A stretch of DNA of 64,000 bases, taken from Amycolatopsis sp. GM8 (GTDB lineage: Bacteria > Actinomycetota > Actinomycetes > Mycobacteriales > Pseudonocardiaceae). Of this stretch, positions 12,345 to 21,540 are shown piece after piece; the stretch's first letter is position 1; every line of letters starts with the position of its first letter. The notes under the pieces were generated by a model. It was given only the letters and a program-made list of their open reading frames with translations. It was not told the DNA's origin and made no database searches. The stretch is from positions 774,863 to 838,862 of the forward strand of contig NZ_JAJKFK010000001.1 in the NCBI RefSeq assembly GCF_021653975.1, in the 5' to 3' direction. The translations under genes and the position numbers were made by a program.

Positions 12345-13268
12345 ATGTCGCGCAGATTCCCGCTGCTCATCGTCTTGCTCCTGGTGCTCGCCGGCTGCGC
12401 TTCGCATCCGCGGGACCAGGACTCCACCGCCAAACCCGACACCGAGGCGACGTTCCCGGTGACCATCGGCTCGGTGACGATCGAGCAGCAGCCGATGCGG
12501 ATCGTGTCCCTGTCCCCCTCGGCCACCGAAACACTGTTCGCCCTGGGTGCGGGCCCGCAGGTGGTGGCGGTCGACTCGCAGTCGGACTACCCGCAGCAGG
12601 CGCCGCACACGTCGCTGTCCGCGTTGAGCCCGGATCCGGAGGCCATCGCCGGCTACCACCCGGACCTCGTCGTCGCGTCCGCGGACACGAACGGTTTGTC
12701 CACGGCGCTGGCGAAGACCGGCGTAAAGACGCTGGTCATGTCGGACGCGAAGACGCTCGACCAGGCGTACGACGAGTTCGTCCAGCTGGGCAAGGCCACC
12801 GGGCACCAGGCCGAGGGCGAGAGCCTGGCCAGCCAGACGCGCGGCGACATCGACAAGATCGTCGCCGGCACCCCGAAGCCGGCCAAGCCGCTGAGCTTCT
12901 ATTGGGAAGTCGATCAGACCTATTACAGCGCGACCTCGAAGACTTTCATCGGTCAGGTGCTGAGCCGATTCGGCCTGACGAATATCGCGGACGGGAACGA
13001 TCCGGCTATTTCCGGCGGCTATCCACAGCTATCTGCAGAACGCATTTTGCAGATCGATCCCGACCTCATTTTCCTCGCCGACTCGAAATGCTGCGGGCAG
13101 ACCGCGCAGACCGTCGGCGCCCGGCCCGGCTGGAACACGCTGACCGCCGTCAAGAACGGCGACGTGTTCGCCCTCGACGACGACATCGCCTCGCGCTGGA
13201 GCCCCCGCATCGTCGACCTGGTCCGGGCCGTCTCCGATGCCGTGACGAAGGCGGCTCATGCCGGCTAG
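12345..13268 (+). CDS. btuF: Cobalamin ABC transporter, substrate-binding lipoprotein (BtuF-like)
   Basis: 307-residue lipoprotein that captures cobalamin outside the membrane and delivers it to BtuCD. The N-terminus has a signal peptide with lipobox LAGC; the lipidated Cys is residue 18. The mature part is a helical-backbone binding protein (RIVSLSPSATETLFALG, then DVVAVDSQ-like and PDLVVAS segments). The ATG at 12345 follows AGAGGT at 12335-12340; longer frames run into the riboswitch. The gene overlaps btuC by 11 nt. A siderophore or heme role is possible by fold, but the cobalamin riboswitch argues for B12. Confidence 0.88.
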   Translation: MSRRFPLLIVLLLVLAGCASHPRDQDSTAKPDTEATFPVTIGSVTIEQQPMRIVSLSPSATETLFALGAGPQVVAVDSQSDYPQQAPHTSLSALSPDPEAIAGYHPDLVVASADTNGLSTALAKTGVKTLVMSDAKTLDQAYDEFVQLGKATGHQAEGESLASQTRGDIDKIVAGTPKPAKPLSFYWEVDQTYYSATSKTFIGQVLSRFGLTNIADGNDPAISGGYPQLSAERILQIDPDLIFLADSKCCGQTAQTVGARPGWNTLTAVKNGDVFALDDDIASRWSPRIVDLVRAVSDAVTKAAHAG

Positions 13269-14277
13269 CGTCACCCGGCTGCGGCCGGTGACCGTGATCA
13301 TCGCGGTGCTGGCGCTGCTCGTGGTGCTCCTGCTGGGCACCCTGATCGGCGCGGCGGACCTGGGCTGGCAGCGCGTACTCGGCGAGATCTTCGCCGAGGT
13401 GACCGGCGGGCAATCCCCTTTGTCCGCAAGGGAAGCCGCGATCGTGTGGCAGCTGCGCGTGCCGCGGGTGCTGCTCGCCGGGCTCGTCGGCGCCGCACTT
13501 GCGATGTCCGGTGCGACGTTCCAGGGCGTGTTCCGCAACCCGCTGGCCGACCCGTACCTGCTCGGCGCGGCCGCGGGCGCCGGGCTGGCGGCGACGATCG
13601 TCGTCGTGGTGTCCCCGGCGGCGGGTGGTTGGGTGCCGCCGGCGGCGTTCGCGGGCGCGCTCGGCGGGGTCGCGCTGAGCTGGCTGCTCGGCCGGGCCGG
13701 CGGCGGGACGGGCACCGCGACGCTGCTGCTCGCGGGGGTCGCCGTCGGGTCCTTCCTGACGGCCGCCCAGACGTTCGCGCAGCAGTTGAACACGGACACG
13801 ATCCGGCAGGTCTACACGTGGATGCTGGGCGGGCTGAACGTCAGCGGCTGGCGCGAGGTACTGATCGCGGTGCCGTACATCGGCGTCGCCGGGGTGATCC
13901 TGTGCGTGTGCGCGCGGCTACTCGACGTGCTTTCGCTGGGCGACGCCGAGGCCGCGTCGCTGGGCGTGCATCCGGCGCGGGTCCGGCTCCTGGTGCTCGC
14001 GGCGGCTTCGCTGGCGACCGCGGCGGCCGTGTCGGTCAGCGGGCTGATCGGGTTCGTCGGCATCGTGGTACCACATGTGGTGCGGCTGCTCGCCGGCGCG
14101 AGCTACCGGGTCGTGATCCCGCTTTCCCTGCTGGGCGGGGCGGTTTTCCTGATCGCCGCGGACCAGGTGGCGCGCACGATCTTGCCGGGCGAGCTGCCGC
14201 TGGGGGTGGTGACCGCGTTCGCCGGGGCGCCGTTCTTCGTCGCGATACTGCGGTCTTCGCGCGGGAAGGTGTCATGA
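13258..14277 (+). CDS. btuC: Cobalamin ABC transporter, FecCD/BtuC-type permease
   Basis: 339-residue integral membrane protein with about nine to ten hydrophobic helices. It shows family landmarks: GATFQGVFRNPLADPYLLG near 80-100, GDAEAASLGVHPARVR in the ATPase-contact loop near 222-237, and GFVGIVVPHVVRLLAG near 264-280. It forms the translocation channel with the BtuD ATPase. It starts inside the end of btuF and overlaps btuD by 4 nt (ATGA), so the three genes are one translationally coupled unit under the upstream riboswitch. Confidence 0.92.
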   Translation: MPASVTRLRPVTVIIAVLALLVVLLLGTLIGAADLGWQRVLGEIFAEVTGGQSPLSAREAAIVWQLRVPRVLLAGLVGAALAMSGATFQGVFRNPLADPYLLGAAAGAGLAATIVVVVSPAAGGWVPPAAFAGALGGVALSWLLGRAGGGTGTATLLLAGVAVGSFLTAAQTFAQQLNTDTIRQVYTWMLGGLNVSGWREVLIAVPYIGVAGVILCVCARLLDVLSLGDAEAASLGVHPARVRLLVLAAASLATAAAVSVSGLIGFVGIVVPHVVRLLAGASYRVVIPLSLLGGAVFLIAADQVARTILPGELPLGVVTAFAGAPFFVAILRSSRGKVS

Positions 14278-15062
14278 AGCTCCGCCTCGCCGGTGTGCAC
14301 GCCGGGTACGACGGGCGCGAGGTCGTCCGCGCGGTGTCGGTGGAGGTGCCGCGCGGGAGCTGGCTCGCGATCGTCGGGCCGAACGGCGCCGGGAAGTCCA
14401 CTGTGCTCAAGACGATGGCCGGCCTGCTGCCGAGTTCCGGTTCGGTCCTGATCGACGAGAAAGTGTTGTCGCGCAAGGAAAGGGCGCGACAGGTCGGTTA
14501 CGCGCCGCAGGACCCGGTGCTCCCCGAAGGGCTCACCGTCACCGACTACGCGCTCCTCGGCCGCACTCCGCATCTCGGCCCGCTCGCTCGCGAGAGCGCC
14601 GCCGATCTGTCCATTGTGGAAGGAGTGCTGGACCGGCTGGACCTGACGGAACTGGCGTCCCGCAGGCTCCGCACCCTCTCGGGCGGCGAACGTCAGCGGA
14701 CCGTGCTCGCGCGCGTTCTGGTGCAGCAGGCCGGACTCCTGCTGCTCGACGAGCCCACCACTGGTCTGGACATCGGGCACGCGCAGGCGATGCTGGAGCT
14801 GATCGACCGGCTGCGGCACGAGGACGGCACCACCGTGGTGTCCACTTTGCACGATCTGACGTTCGCCGCCCAGTACGCCGATCACGTACTGCTGCTGTCC
14901 GCCGGCGAGGTGGTCGCCGCCGGTACGCCGGCAGAAGTGCTTACGGCACAGGCACTCGAGCGTTACTACGGGGCAGCCGCGGACATCCTCACCGCCGGGC
15001 GCGGCGAGCTGGTGGTGGCGCCCGTCAGGCCTGCGCCGTCGGCCGCACGACCACCTCGCTGA
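14274..15062 (+). CDS. btuD: Cobalamin ABC transporter, ATP-binding protein
   Basis: 262-residue ATPase that powers BtuFC import. The Walker A motif GPNGAGKST is at residues 35-43, the signature LSGGERQR near 140, Walker B LLLLDEP near 158 and the switch histidine in STLHD near 195. The ATG at 14274 overlaps the btuC stop. The final 38 nt overlap the 3' end of the convergent SDR gene. The frame is open far upstream of 14274, but that part is the shadow of btuC. Confidence 0.92.
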   Translation: MKLRLAGVHAGYDGREVVRAVSVEVPRGSWLAIVGPNGAGKSTVLKTMAGLLPSSGSVLIDEKVLSRKERARQVGYAPQDPVLPEGLTVTDYALLGRTPHLGPLARESAADLSIVEGVLDRLDLTELASRRLRTLSGGERQRTVLARVLVQQAGLLLLDEPTTGLDIGHAQAMLELIDRLRHEDGTTVVSTLHDLTFAAQYADHVLLLSAGEVVAAGTPAEVLTAQALERYYGAAADILTAGRGELVVAPVRPAPSAARPPR

Positions 15063-15744
15063 CGTCGACGTCCGCCGGCTGCTCGATGGCGAACGTGATC
15101 GCGCGGGCCATCGCCTCCGGGGCGATCGCGATCGCGTCCACCCGCGCCTTCAACTCGGGATCCGGCTTGCCGCTGCCGAAGTTCGTCGCGGTCATCCCGG
15201 GCGACACGACGGTGACGCGCAGGTTCGGGCCCGCTTCCTGGCGCAGCCCTTCGCAGAACGCGCGAACCGCGAACTTCGTCCCCGAGTAGACCGTCTGGCC
15301 CGGCACCGTCTTGAACGCCGCCGTCGAGGCGACCGTGACGAACTGCCCGTCGCCCTGGGCGCGGAACACCGGCAGGGCCGCGGCCACGCCGTACAGCACG
15401 CCCTTGAAGTTCACGTCGATCATCTCGTCCCAGTGCTCGACCTGTAGTTCGTCCAGCGGCTCCACGTACGCGATGCCCGCGTTGTTGATGAGCACGTCGA
15501 GCTTGCCGAACCGGTCACGCGCCACCGCGACGAGGTTTTCCAGGTCTTCCGGGCGTCGTACATCCGTTGCCGCGTAAGCGACTTCGCCGCCCGCCTCGCT
15601 GATCCGTGCCGCGAGCTTCTCGAGCAGGTCCGTTCGCCGGGCACCCAGGACGACCTTCGCCCCGCGCTCGGCCAGTAGCAGTGCCGTGACCTCGCCGATG
15701 CCGCTGCTGGCGCCGGTGATCGCGACGATCTTGCCTTCGATCAT
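15025..15744 (-). CDS. Short-chain dehydrogenase/reductase (SDR)
   Basis: 239-residue NAD(P)-dependent oxidoreductase with the classical fold: cofactor motif TGASSGIG at 10-17, NNAG near 86, catalytic Ser near 136 and YSGTK near 150. The ATG at 15744 has the ribosome binding site GGGAGG; a start at 15756 would lie upstream of it. It is divergent from a TetR regulator with a palindrome between them, so it is probably that regulator's target. The substrate is unknown. Confidence 0.9.
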   Translation of the reverse strand: MIEGKIVAITGASSGIGEVTALLLAERGAKVVLGARRTDLLEKLAARISEAGGEVAYAATDVRRPEDLENLVAVARDRFGKLDVLINNAGIAYVEPLDELQVEHWDEMIDVNFKGVLYGVAAALPVFRAQGDGQFVTVASTAAFKTVPGQTVYSGTKFAVRAFCEGLRQEAGPNLRVTVVSPGMTATNFGSGKPDPELKARVDAIAIAPEAMARAITFAIEQPADVDVSEVVVRPTAQA

Positions 15745-15756
15745 GGTTCCTCCCAA

Positions 15757-15779
15757 TGTAAGACCCTACTTACTTTACA
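15757..15779. promoter_or_regulatory. Candidate TetR operator between the SDR and tetR
   Basis: Nested inverted repeats: outer TGTAA (15757-15761) and TTACA (15775-15779), inner GTAAG (15758-15762) and CTTAC (15769-15773). TACACT at 15776-15781 ends 6 nt before the tetR GTG and looks like a leaderless -10, so bound repressor would cover the tetR promoter. Confidence 0.5.
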
Positions 15780-15787
15780 CTGGGTGG

Positions 15788-16375
15788 GTGAGCAAGCGCG
15801 ACAGCTATCACCACGGTGATCTACGTGCCGCGCTCGTCGAGGCCGCGCTGGCGCTGATCGCGGAGCGTGGGATCGACGCGCTGTCGGTGGCCGAAGCGGC
15901 CCGGCGGACGGGTGTCAGTGCGGCCGCGCCGTACCGGCATTTCCCGACGCGGCTGGCGTTGCTGAAGGCCGCGGCGACCCGCGCCGCGGAGTTGCTGGCC
16001 GAGGGTCTACGGGAGGTTCAGGAACCGGATCCGGTCGAGGCGCTCGCGGCGACCGCGCGGGTGTATGTCCGGTTCGTCGTCGAGCACCACGCCGGCCTGG
16101 ACCTCATCTTCGCCGAGCAGCTACGCCCGCTCGCCGACCCCGCACTGGCCGCCGCGGGCCGCGCGGTGATCGATGTACTGTTGCCGATTGCGTTGGCACT
16201 GACCGGAAATCCCGTGTCGGCGCTCGATCTGCTGGAGCAGCACATCGCGGCCGCCCACGGGTACGCCGTACTGCACCTGAGCGGCTTCGCCCGCCGCCGC
16301 ACCCCGGACGTCGAGATGGTCGCCACCGGAGCGGCGAACGTCAGCCGCGCCCTCGCAGCCGCCTTCCGCGGTTGA
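15788..16375 (+). CDS. TetR family transcriptional regulator
   Basis: 195 residues. The N-terminal helix-turn-helix (LSVAEAARRTGVSAAAPYRH, residues 35-54) is typical, with a tyrosine-histidine pair closing the recognition helix. The C-terminal ligand domain contains AAHGYAVLHLSGF, resembling the WHG-type C-terminal domain. The GTG at 15788 is chosen because TACACT ends 6 nt upstream. It is divergent from the SDR gene and probably represses it and itself. The last ~100 nt of this gene are duplicated several times in the spacer that follows. Confidence 0.88.
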   Translation: MSKRDSYHHGDLRAALVEAALALIAERGIDALSVAEAARRTGVSAAAPYRHFPTRLALLKAAATRAAELLAEGLREVQEPDPVEALAATARVYVRFVVEHHAGLDLIFAEQLRPLADPALAAAGRAVIDVLLPIALALTGNPVSALDLLEQHIAAAHGYAVLHLSGFARRRTPDVEMVATGAANVSRALAAAFRG

Positions 16376-16859
16376 GCCGCCCACCGGCACCCCGCGTGGC
16401 GAGGCATACGCCGACCCGGCGCCGAGCGAAGCCAGCCACGCAGCGATCGCTACACCTCAGCGGCTTCGCCCACGCCGCACCCCAGACACCAACACAGTCG
16501 CCACTGAAGCGGCGAACGTCAGCCCCGCCCTTGCGCCACATTCCGCCACTGAACGGCCCGTCCGGCGCCGAACCAGCGCGGCGAAGCGGCGCTGAGCGAA
16601 GCCCGATACCGACACCGTCACCAACAGAGCAGCAAACGTCAGCAGCGCCCCGCAGCCACATTCCGCCACTGAACGGCACACCCGGCACCGAAACCAGCGT
16701 GGCGTGCCGGTGCTGAGCGAAGCCCGACGTCAACGCCGTCGCCACTGAAGCGGCCAACGTCAGCCGCGCCCTCGCAGCCGCCTTCCGCGGTTGATCACAC
16801 GAACGGGCCGCCCGGCACCGAACGTCAGCCGCGCGCCTGCAACCGCTGCTCGCGGTTGG
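16376..16859. repeat. Degenerate tandem copies of the 3' ends of the two flanking convergent genes
   Basis: This 484-bp spacer has no gene. It contains decayed copies of the tetR 3' end, each closing on a TGA aligned with the tetR stop: 16451-16551, 16601-16671 and 16722-16794, plus a fragment near 16820-16858. The 16722-16794 copy matches the last ~39 nt of tetR exactly. Between them lie copies of the reverse-strand 3' end of the SGNH gene (near 16552-16600, 16672-16721 and 16797-16820). The spacing is about 120 bp, so the junction of the two genes appears to have been tandemly duplicated. Confidence 0.75.
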
Positions 16860-17993
16860 TCATGCGAACGGGCCGCCGGCGCCGAAGACCAGGGTGGCGA
16901 AGCGTTCACCGATGCGGCGGTGTGTGGCGGCATCGGGGTGAAGCCGGTCGGGCAGCGGCAGCTCGGCGAAGTCCGCCTCGCCGTACAGGTCGCGGCCGTC
17001 GAGGTAGTGCAGGTTCGGGTCCTCCGCCGCCCGCTGTTTCACGATGCGCGAAAGCTCCTCGCGGATCACGTTCAGCGTCAGCTTCCCGGGACCGGGCTCG
17101 CCCGTCGCCTGGAACAGCACCTGCCCGGTGCTGAAATCCGCCGCGCCGGGACCCGGGGTGTCCTCGTGGATCGGGCAGAGGATCGGCGAAACGACCAGCA
17201 GCGGGACGTCCGGCTGCCCGTCACGGATCGTGTCGAGGAAACCGTGCACCGCCGGGCCGAACGCCCGCAGCCGCATCAGGTCCATGTTCACCAGGTTGAT
17301 GCCGATCTTGACGCTGATCAGATCGGCCGGCGTGTCCCGCATGGCACGGGCGGTGAACGGATCCAGCAGGGCGCTGCCACCGAGCCCGAGGTTGATCAGC
17401 TCCGCGTTGCCGGCCGCGGCGAGCGCCGGCCAGATCGTGGTGGCGCTGGCGGCGTTGGAGCCGTGGCTGATCGAACTGCCGTGATGCAGCCAGATCCGGC
17501 CCCCTCCCGGCGGCACGGGCTCGATCGGCTCGTCGGTGCGCAGCGCGACCAGCTCGGTGATCTCGTTGAACGGCAACCAGATCTCGACATCCTTCACGCG
17601 CTCGGGCAATCCGCCGAACCGGACCGTGCCGACCGGGCCGGGCTGGACTTCCGTGGCTCCGGTGGAAATGTCGATCAGCAGCACGTTGCCGCCGGTCACA
17701 CTGCCCTGCGCGGCGAGGCTGCCGTCGACCAGCAGGTCGTACACGCCGTCCGGGCGCGGCGGGGCGCCCCGGTACTCCGTCTTGGTCCGCAGGGTGTCCA
17801 GCTCGACGATGGTGGCGCGGGTGCGGAACACCAACCGCACGCCGGACGGCTTCGCTTCGGCCTCCCGCAACTGCGGGTCGGCGCACTGGGCGCGGGCCCT
17901 CGCGGGCAGCCGGTGCGGTGCCAGACCGTGCTCGGTGCGCTCCAGCTCGAGCGCACCGCGCACCAGGTCCGCAGTGACGGGCGTGGTGATCAT
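16860..17993 (-). CDS. SGNH/GDSL hydrolase family protein
   Basis: 377-residue esterase/lipase-like protein. The N-terminal ~165 residues form a beta-rich domain typical of GDSL_3-type hydrolases. The catalytic domain then shows HGSSISHG (nucleophile Ser, block I), [12 protein letters not shown] (Gly, block II), IGINLVN (Asn, block III) and DRLHPD (Asp and His, block V) near 355. No signal peptide is evident, so it is probably cytoplasmic. The ATG at 17993 gives the natural N-terminus; the frame runs further upstream over the divergent SDR but that part is a shadow. Substrate unknown. Confidence 0.85.
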   Translation of the reverse strand: MITTPVTADLVRGALELERTEHGLAPHRLPARARAQCADPQLREAEAKPSGVRLVFRTRATIVELDTLRTKTEYRGAPPRPDGVYDLLVDGSLAAQGSVTGGNVLLIDISTGATEVQPGPVGTVRFGGLPERVKDVEIWLPFNEITELVALRTDEPIEPVPPGGGRIWLHHGSSISHGSNAASATTIWPALAAAGNAELINLGLGGSALLDPFTARAMRDTPADLISVKIGINLVNMDLMRLRAFGPAVHGFLDTIRDGQPDVPLLVVSPILCPIHEDTPGPGAADFSTGQVLFQATGEPGPGKLTLNVIREELSRIVKQRAAEDPNLHYLDGRDLYGEADFAELPLPDRLHPDAATHRRIGERFATLVFGAGGPFA

Positions 17994-18053
17994 GAGCCCA
18001 GCCTGCCAGCGATACACCCGGTTCGCACGCGCATTTTCCGAACTAGAACCTGT

Positions 18054-18059
18054 TACTGT
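18054..18059 (+). promoter_or_regulatory. -10 hexamer of a leaderless promoter for the SDR at 18066
   Basis: TACTGT ends 6 nt before ATG 18066, with no Shine-Dalgarno sequence. Confidence 0.5.
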
Positions 18060-18065
18060 TCCGGG

Positions 18066-18855
18066 ATGATCCTCGATCGTTTCCGGGTGCCCGGCAAGGT
18101 CGCCGTCGTCACCGGGTCCGGCCGTGGCATCGGCGCGGCGGCCGCCATCGCCCTGGCCGAAGCAGGCGCCGACGTCGTGCTGTCGTCCCGGACCGAGTCC
18201 GATCTGGCGAACGTCGCCGCGCAGGTGGCCGAGCGCGGCCGCAGGGCGCACGTGGTGCCGGCGGATCTCAGCGATCCGGCCGCCGCCGCGGCACTGGCGA
18301 CCGCCGCGGTCGACACGTTCGGCCGGCTCGACATCGTCGTGAACAACGTCGGTGGCGCGTATCCCCGGCCACTGCTGGAATCCACGCCCGAGTTCCTCGA
18401 AGAAGCCTTCCGCTTCAACGTTTCCACCGCGCACGCGCTCACGACCGCGGCCGTGCCGGCGATGCTGGCGGCGGGCGGCGGCGCGGTGGTGGGCATCTCG
18501 TCGAACATGGGCCGGATCGCCGGGCGCGGGTTCGCCGCCTACGGCACCGCGAAAGCCGCGCTCGCGCACTACACCCGGCTGGCGGCGTACGACCTCGCGC
18601 CGAAGATCCGGGTCAACGCGATCGCCGTCGGCTCGGTGGCGACGTCCGCGCTGGACATCGTGGTGAGCAACCCGGAGATCAAGGCGAAAATGGAGGTGGC
18701 GACGCCGTTGCGGCGCGTCGGGGACCCCCGAGGACGTCGCCGCGGCGATCATTTTCCTTGTGTCGCAAGCAGGTGCGTACGTGACCGGCAAGGTGCTCGA
18801 AGTCGACGGCGGCCTGCAGGCGCCGAACCTCGACCTCGGCCTGCCGGACCTCTAA
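18066..18855 (+). pseudogene. SDR family oxidoreductase interrupted by a single-base frameshift
   Basis: Classical SDR with cofactor motif TGSGRGIG (residues 16-23), NNVGG, and YGTAK near 160. The frame is intact to [10 protein letters not shown], then breaks at a run of five C at 18725-18729. Removing one C restores the expected C-terminus ([20 protein letters not shown], then [13 protein letters not shown]) and a stop at 18853-18855, giving 262 residues in all. Unrepaired, the frame continues into nonsense over lgt. The homopolymer makes a sequencing error plausible; otherwise it is a recent pseudogene. It ends 4 nt into the convergent lgt gene. Confidence 0.75.
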
Positions 18856-19766
18856 ACCGCCTGTTCCTTCTCGTCGGACTTCGTGGCCGAGCTGAGCAGT
18901 TCGGGATCTTCGCGTGGACCGCGGCTACGGGCCACGATGAAGTACACGATCGCACCGATGAACACCACGGCCGAGGTGAACACGTTCACCCGCAGGCCGA
19001 GGATGTGGTTGGCGGTGTCGGTGCGGAGCAGTTCGATCCAGAACCGGCCGAGCGTGTAGCCCGCGACGTAGAGCGCGAACGCGCGGCCGTGGCCGAGCTT
19101 GAACCGCCGGTCCATCCAGACCACGAACCCGGCGACCGCGAGGTTCCACAGGAGTTCGTACAGGAACGTCGGCTGTACCGGGCTGTCGGGCAGCGGGATG
19201 GAGCCGAACGCGACACCGTCCGGGCCCTGGTCGGGGATCGTCGGGTTGTTCGGGTCGAAGCGCTGGTAGATCTCCAGGCCCCAGGGGAGGTTCGTGTGCG
19301 CGCCGTACAGTTCCTGGTTGAAGTAGTTGCCGAGGCGGCCGATGGCCTGCGCCGCCACGATCCCGGGCGCGATCGCGTCCGCCATCGCCGGCAGCGGGAT
19401 TCCCTTGCGGCGGCAGGCAATCCACGCGCCGAGCCCGCCCAGCGCGATGGCGCCCCAGATGCCGAGCCCGCCGTCCCAGATGTAGAGGGCCTTGATCGGG
19501 TCCTTGCCCGGAGCGAAGTAGAGCTCCGGATCGGTGATGACGTGGTAGAGCCGCCCGCCGACGATCCCGAACGGCACCGCGAAGACGGCGATGTCGACGA
19601 CCGCGCCCTTGGCCCCGCCACGCTCCTGCCAGCGTCGCTCGCCCCACCAGATGGCGACGATGATGCCGGCGATGATGCACAGCGCGTAGGCCCGGATCGG
19701 GATGGATCCCAGGTACCAGACGCCCTGCTGCGGGCTCGGGATCGTCGCGAGAAAGACGGAGTGCAC
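18852..19766 (-). CDS. lgt: Prolipoprotein diacylglyceryl transferase
   Basis: 304-residue membrane enzyme that attaches diacylglycerol to the lipobox cysteine of prolipoproteins such as the BtuF-like protein here. Family landmarks are clear: [10 protein letters not shown] near 72, [12 protein letters not shown] near 98, and the Lgt signature [13 protein letters not shown] near 143. Seven hydrophobic helices are visible. The GTG at 19766 has TACGGT ending 6 nt upstream and no Shine-Dalgarno sequence. It sits beyond trpA as in mycobacteria, though two small genes intervene. Confidence 0.95.
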   Translation of the reverse strand: MHSVFLATIPSPQQGVWYLGSIPIRAYALCIIAGIIVAIWWGERRWQERGGAKGAVVDIAVFAVPFGIVGGRLYHVITDPELYFAPGKDPIKALYIWDGGLGIWGAIALGGLGAWIACRRKGIPLPAMADAIAPGIVAAQAIGRLGNYFNQELYGAHTNLPWGLEIYQRFDPNNPTIPDQGPDGVAFGSIPLPDSPVQPTFLYELLWNLAVAGFVVWMDRRFKLGHGRAFALYVAGYTLGRFWIELLRTDTANHILGLRVNVFTSAVVFIGAIVYFIVARSRGPREDPELLSSATKSDEKEQAV

Positions 19767-19772
19767 GGGGCC

Positions 19773-19778
19773 ACCGTA
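19773..19778 (-). promoter_or_regulatory. -10 hexamer of the lgt leaderless promoter
   Basis: TACGGT on the minus strand ends 6 nt before GTG 19766. Confidence 0.45.
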
Positions 19779-19846
19779 ACCTGCGGCGGTAACGACCCGG
19801 TGTGCTGCCTCCTACGTGGCGATATACCGCGAGGAGTTCGTCGCGG

Positions 19847-20020
19847 TCAGTGCGACTCGCGGCCGTTGAGGAAGGCCGAGCCGACCGCCAGCACGCAGCC
19901 GGCGGCGAAGATGAGCGTCAGCCACACCGGCCCGCCACGCAGCCCGTTCCAGATCCCGGCGGCGGCCGTGAGCACCGCCATCACGATGTTGCGAACCTGC
20001 AGAGGTGTCGGCTTGGCCAT
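19847..20020 (-). CDS. Small membrane protein (57 residues)
   Basis: Not recognised as a named family. The short frame reads [20 protein letters not shown] at its start and ends with FLNGRESH. It has two hydrophobic stretches (about residues 11-24 and 31-50) separated by a short GLRGG loop, consistent with a two-helix membrane protein. The stop is TGA at 19847-19849. It lies between lgt and the Uma2 gene, all on the minus strand; the coding bias of third positions (G/C) supports it. Its role is unknown. Confidence 0.65.
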   Translation of the reverse strand: MAKPTPLQVRNIVMAVLTAAAGIWNGLRGGPVWLTLIFAAGCVLAVGSAFLNGRESH

Positions 20021-20043
20021 ACCGGCCAGCCTTGCACACGCGA

Positions 20044-20598
20044 TCAGGCGCCGAGATCCACGGTGGCCGCCAACGGGCTGGTCAGGGTGATCCGGCCGGC
20101 CGTGCTGTGGGCGATCTCTCGGTACTCACCGTCGACCAGCTCGTGCAACGTGGCCTCGGCTGGCCGCGCGGCGGCGTCCACCAGCAGGTAGTAGCGAATG
20201 TTGGCCTCGGCGTACAGCGCACGCTTGAGCACCCGGTCCTGCATCTTGGTCGACGGAGACTCGATCTCCACCGCGAGCAGCACTTCGACCGCGGGGACGT
20301 ACACGAGGTCCTCACCCGGGCACGTCACGATTACCAGATCGGGGATGAGCAGCCGTCGGCGGTTCAGGCGCACGTTGACGCCGAGCAGCATTTCGGTGCC
20401 AGCAGGAGCGGAATCGCGCAGGGAGTACAGGTTCCCCAGGATTCGTTGATGCCGCGTCGTCGGTGCGGGGCTCACGACGAGCACCCCGTCGACCAGCTCG
20501 ATACGGCTGCCGCTGTCCTCGGGCAGCTCAAGGACTTCCTCGACAGTCCACTCAGCGGGGTGCCAGGGCACAAGGTTGTCAGGCTCGATATCAGGCAC
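20044..20598 (-). CDS. Uma2 family (DUF820) PD-(D/E)XK nuclease-like protein
   Basis: 184 residues with the Uma2 core: [17 protein letters not shown] early, IPDLVIV near 91, then [18 protein letters not shown] and [17 protein letters not shown]. These supply the D, E-x-E and K positions expected of a restriction-endonuclease-like fold. Members are common in Actinobacteria and cyanobacteria, but their biological role is not settled. The GTG at 20598 is preferred because TACCGT ends 7 nt upstream; a GTG at 20607 would add three residues. No toxin-antitoxin partner is visible. Confidence 0.85.
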   Translation of the reverse strand: MPDIEPDNLVPWHPAEWTVEEVLELPEDSGSRIELVDGVLVVSPAPTTRHQRILGNLYSLRDSAPAGTEMLLGVNVRLNRRRLLIPDLVIVTCPGEDLVYVPAVEVLLAVEIESPSTKMQDRVLKRALYAEANIRYYLLVDAAARPAEATLHELVDGEYREIAHSTAGRITLTSPLAATVDLGA

Positions 20599-20754
20599 TG
20601 CGACCACGGTAGTTCACCCCCGCTCGTGACGAAAACAGCTCTGCACGACAAGCATGACATATCGACCCCCAGTTATGGACGAACATGGGGTTACCGTGCC
20701 ACTACCCACCGACATTTCCGCTGCGCGGTGGCGCCCTGCCGCGAACCGTCGCGG

Positions 20755-21540
20755 TCAGGCAGAAACAGGCTGCCGGACGCCTTCGGCGAGTTCCGCGCTC
20801 AGCTCGCGCACCGCCGACGCGCCCTCGGCGGCCTTCGTCACCAGCGCCGACCCGACGATCACGGCGTCGGCGAAGCCGGCGACCTCCGCCGCCTGCGCAC
20901 GCGAGCGCACGCCCAGCCCGACGCCGATCGGCAGGTCCGTGTGCACCCGCGCCCGGCGGACCAGGTCCGCGGCACCGGCGCCGACCTTGTCCCGCGCGCC
21001 GGTCACGCCCATCACCGACGTCGCGTAGAGGAAGCCCGACGCCGCCCGCGCGGTCAGGTCGATCCGCTCCTCCGACGACGACGGCGCAACCAGGAAGATC
21101 CGGTCCAGCCCGTGCTCCTCCGACGCGGCCAGCCACTCGGCCGCCTCGTCGGGGACCAGGTCCGGGGTGATCATGCCCAGCCCGCCGGCCGCCGCGAGAT
21201 CGCGCGCGAACCGGTCCACGCCGTAGCGGTGCACCGGGTTCCAGTACGTCATCACGACCGCCCGTCCACCGCGCGCGGAAACCGACTCGACGACCTCGAA
21301 CAGGTGCTTGATCCGGACGCCCTGCTTCAGCGCCGTGTCCGCGGCGAGCTGGATCGTCGGCCCGTCCATCACCGGGTCGGAGTACGGCATTCCGACCTCG
21401 ACGAGGTCGGTGCCACCGTCGATCATGGCCGCGAGCATGTCCTTCGAGCCTTCGACGCTCGGGTACCCGGCGGGCAGGTAGCCGACCAGCGCGGCCCGGC
21501 CCTCGCCGCGGGTCTGCTCGAACAGAGCCTGCAAACTCAC
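20755..21540 (-). CDS. trpA: Tryptophan synthase alpha subunit
   Basis: 261-residue TIM-barrel enzyme that cleaves indole-glycerol phosphate to indole and glyceraldehyde 3-phosphate. GYLPAGYPS opens the barrel, [15 protein letters not shown] holds the catalytic Glu and Asp, and GVGLGVRSR binds the phosphate. The GTG at 21540 overlaps the trpB stop by 4 nt (GTGA), coupling the two subunits at equal levels. Last gene of the trp unit; the 147 bp beyond the upstream end of the neighbouring Uma2 gene hold no gene. Confidence 0.96.
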   Translation of the reverse strand: MSLQALFEQTRGEGRAALVGYLPAGYPSVEGSKDMLAAMIDGGTDLVEVGMPYSDPVMDGPTIQLAADTALKQGVRIKHLFEVVESVSARGGRAVVMTYWNPVHRYGVDRFARDLAAAGGLGMITPDLVPDEAAEWLAASEEHGLDRIFLVAPSSSEERIDLTARAASGFLYATSVMGVTGARDKVGAGAADLVRRARVHTDLPIGVGLGVRSRAQAAEVAGFADAVIVGSALVTKAAEGASAVRELSAELAEGVRQPVSA

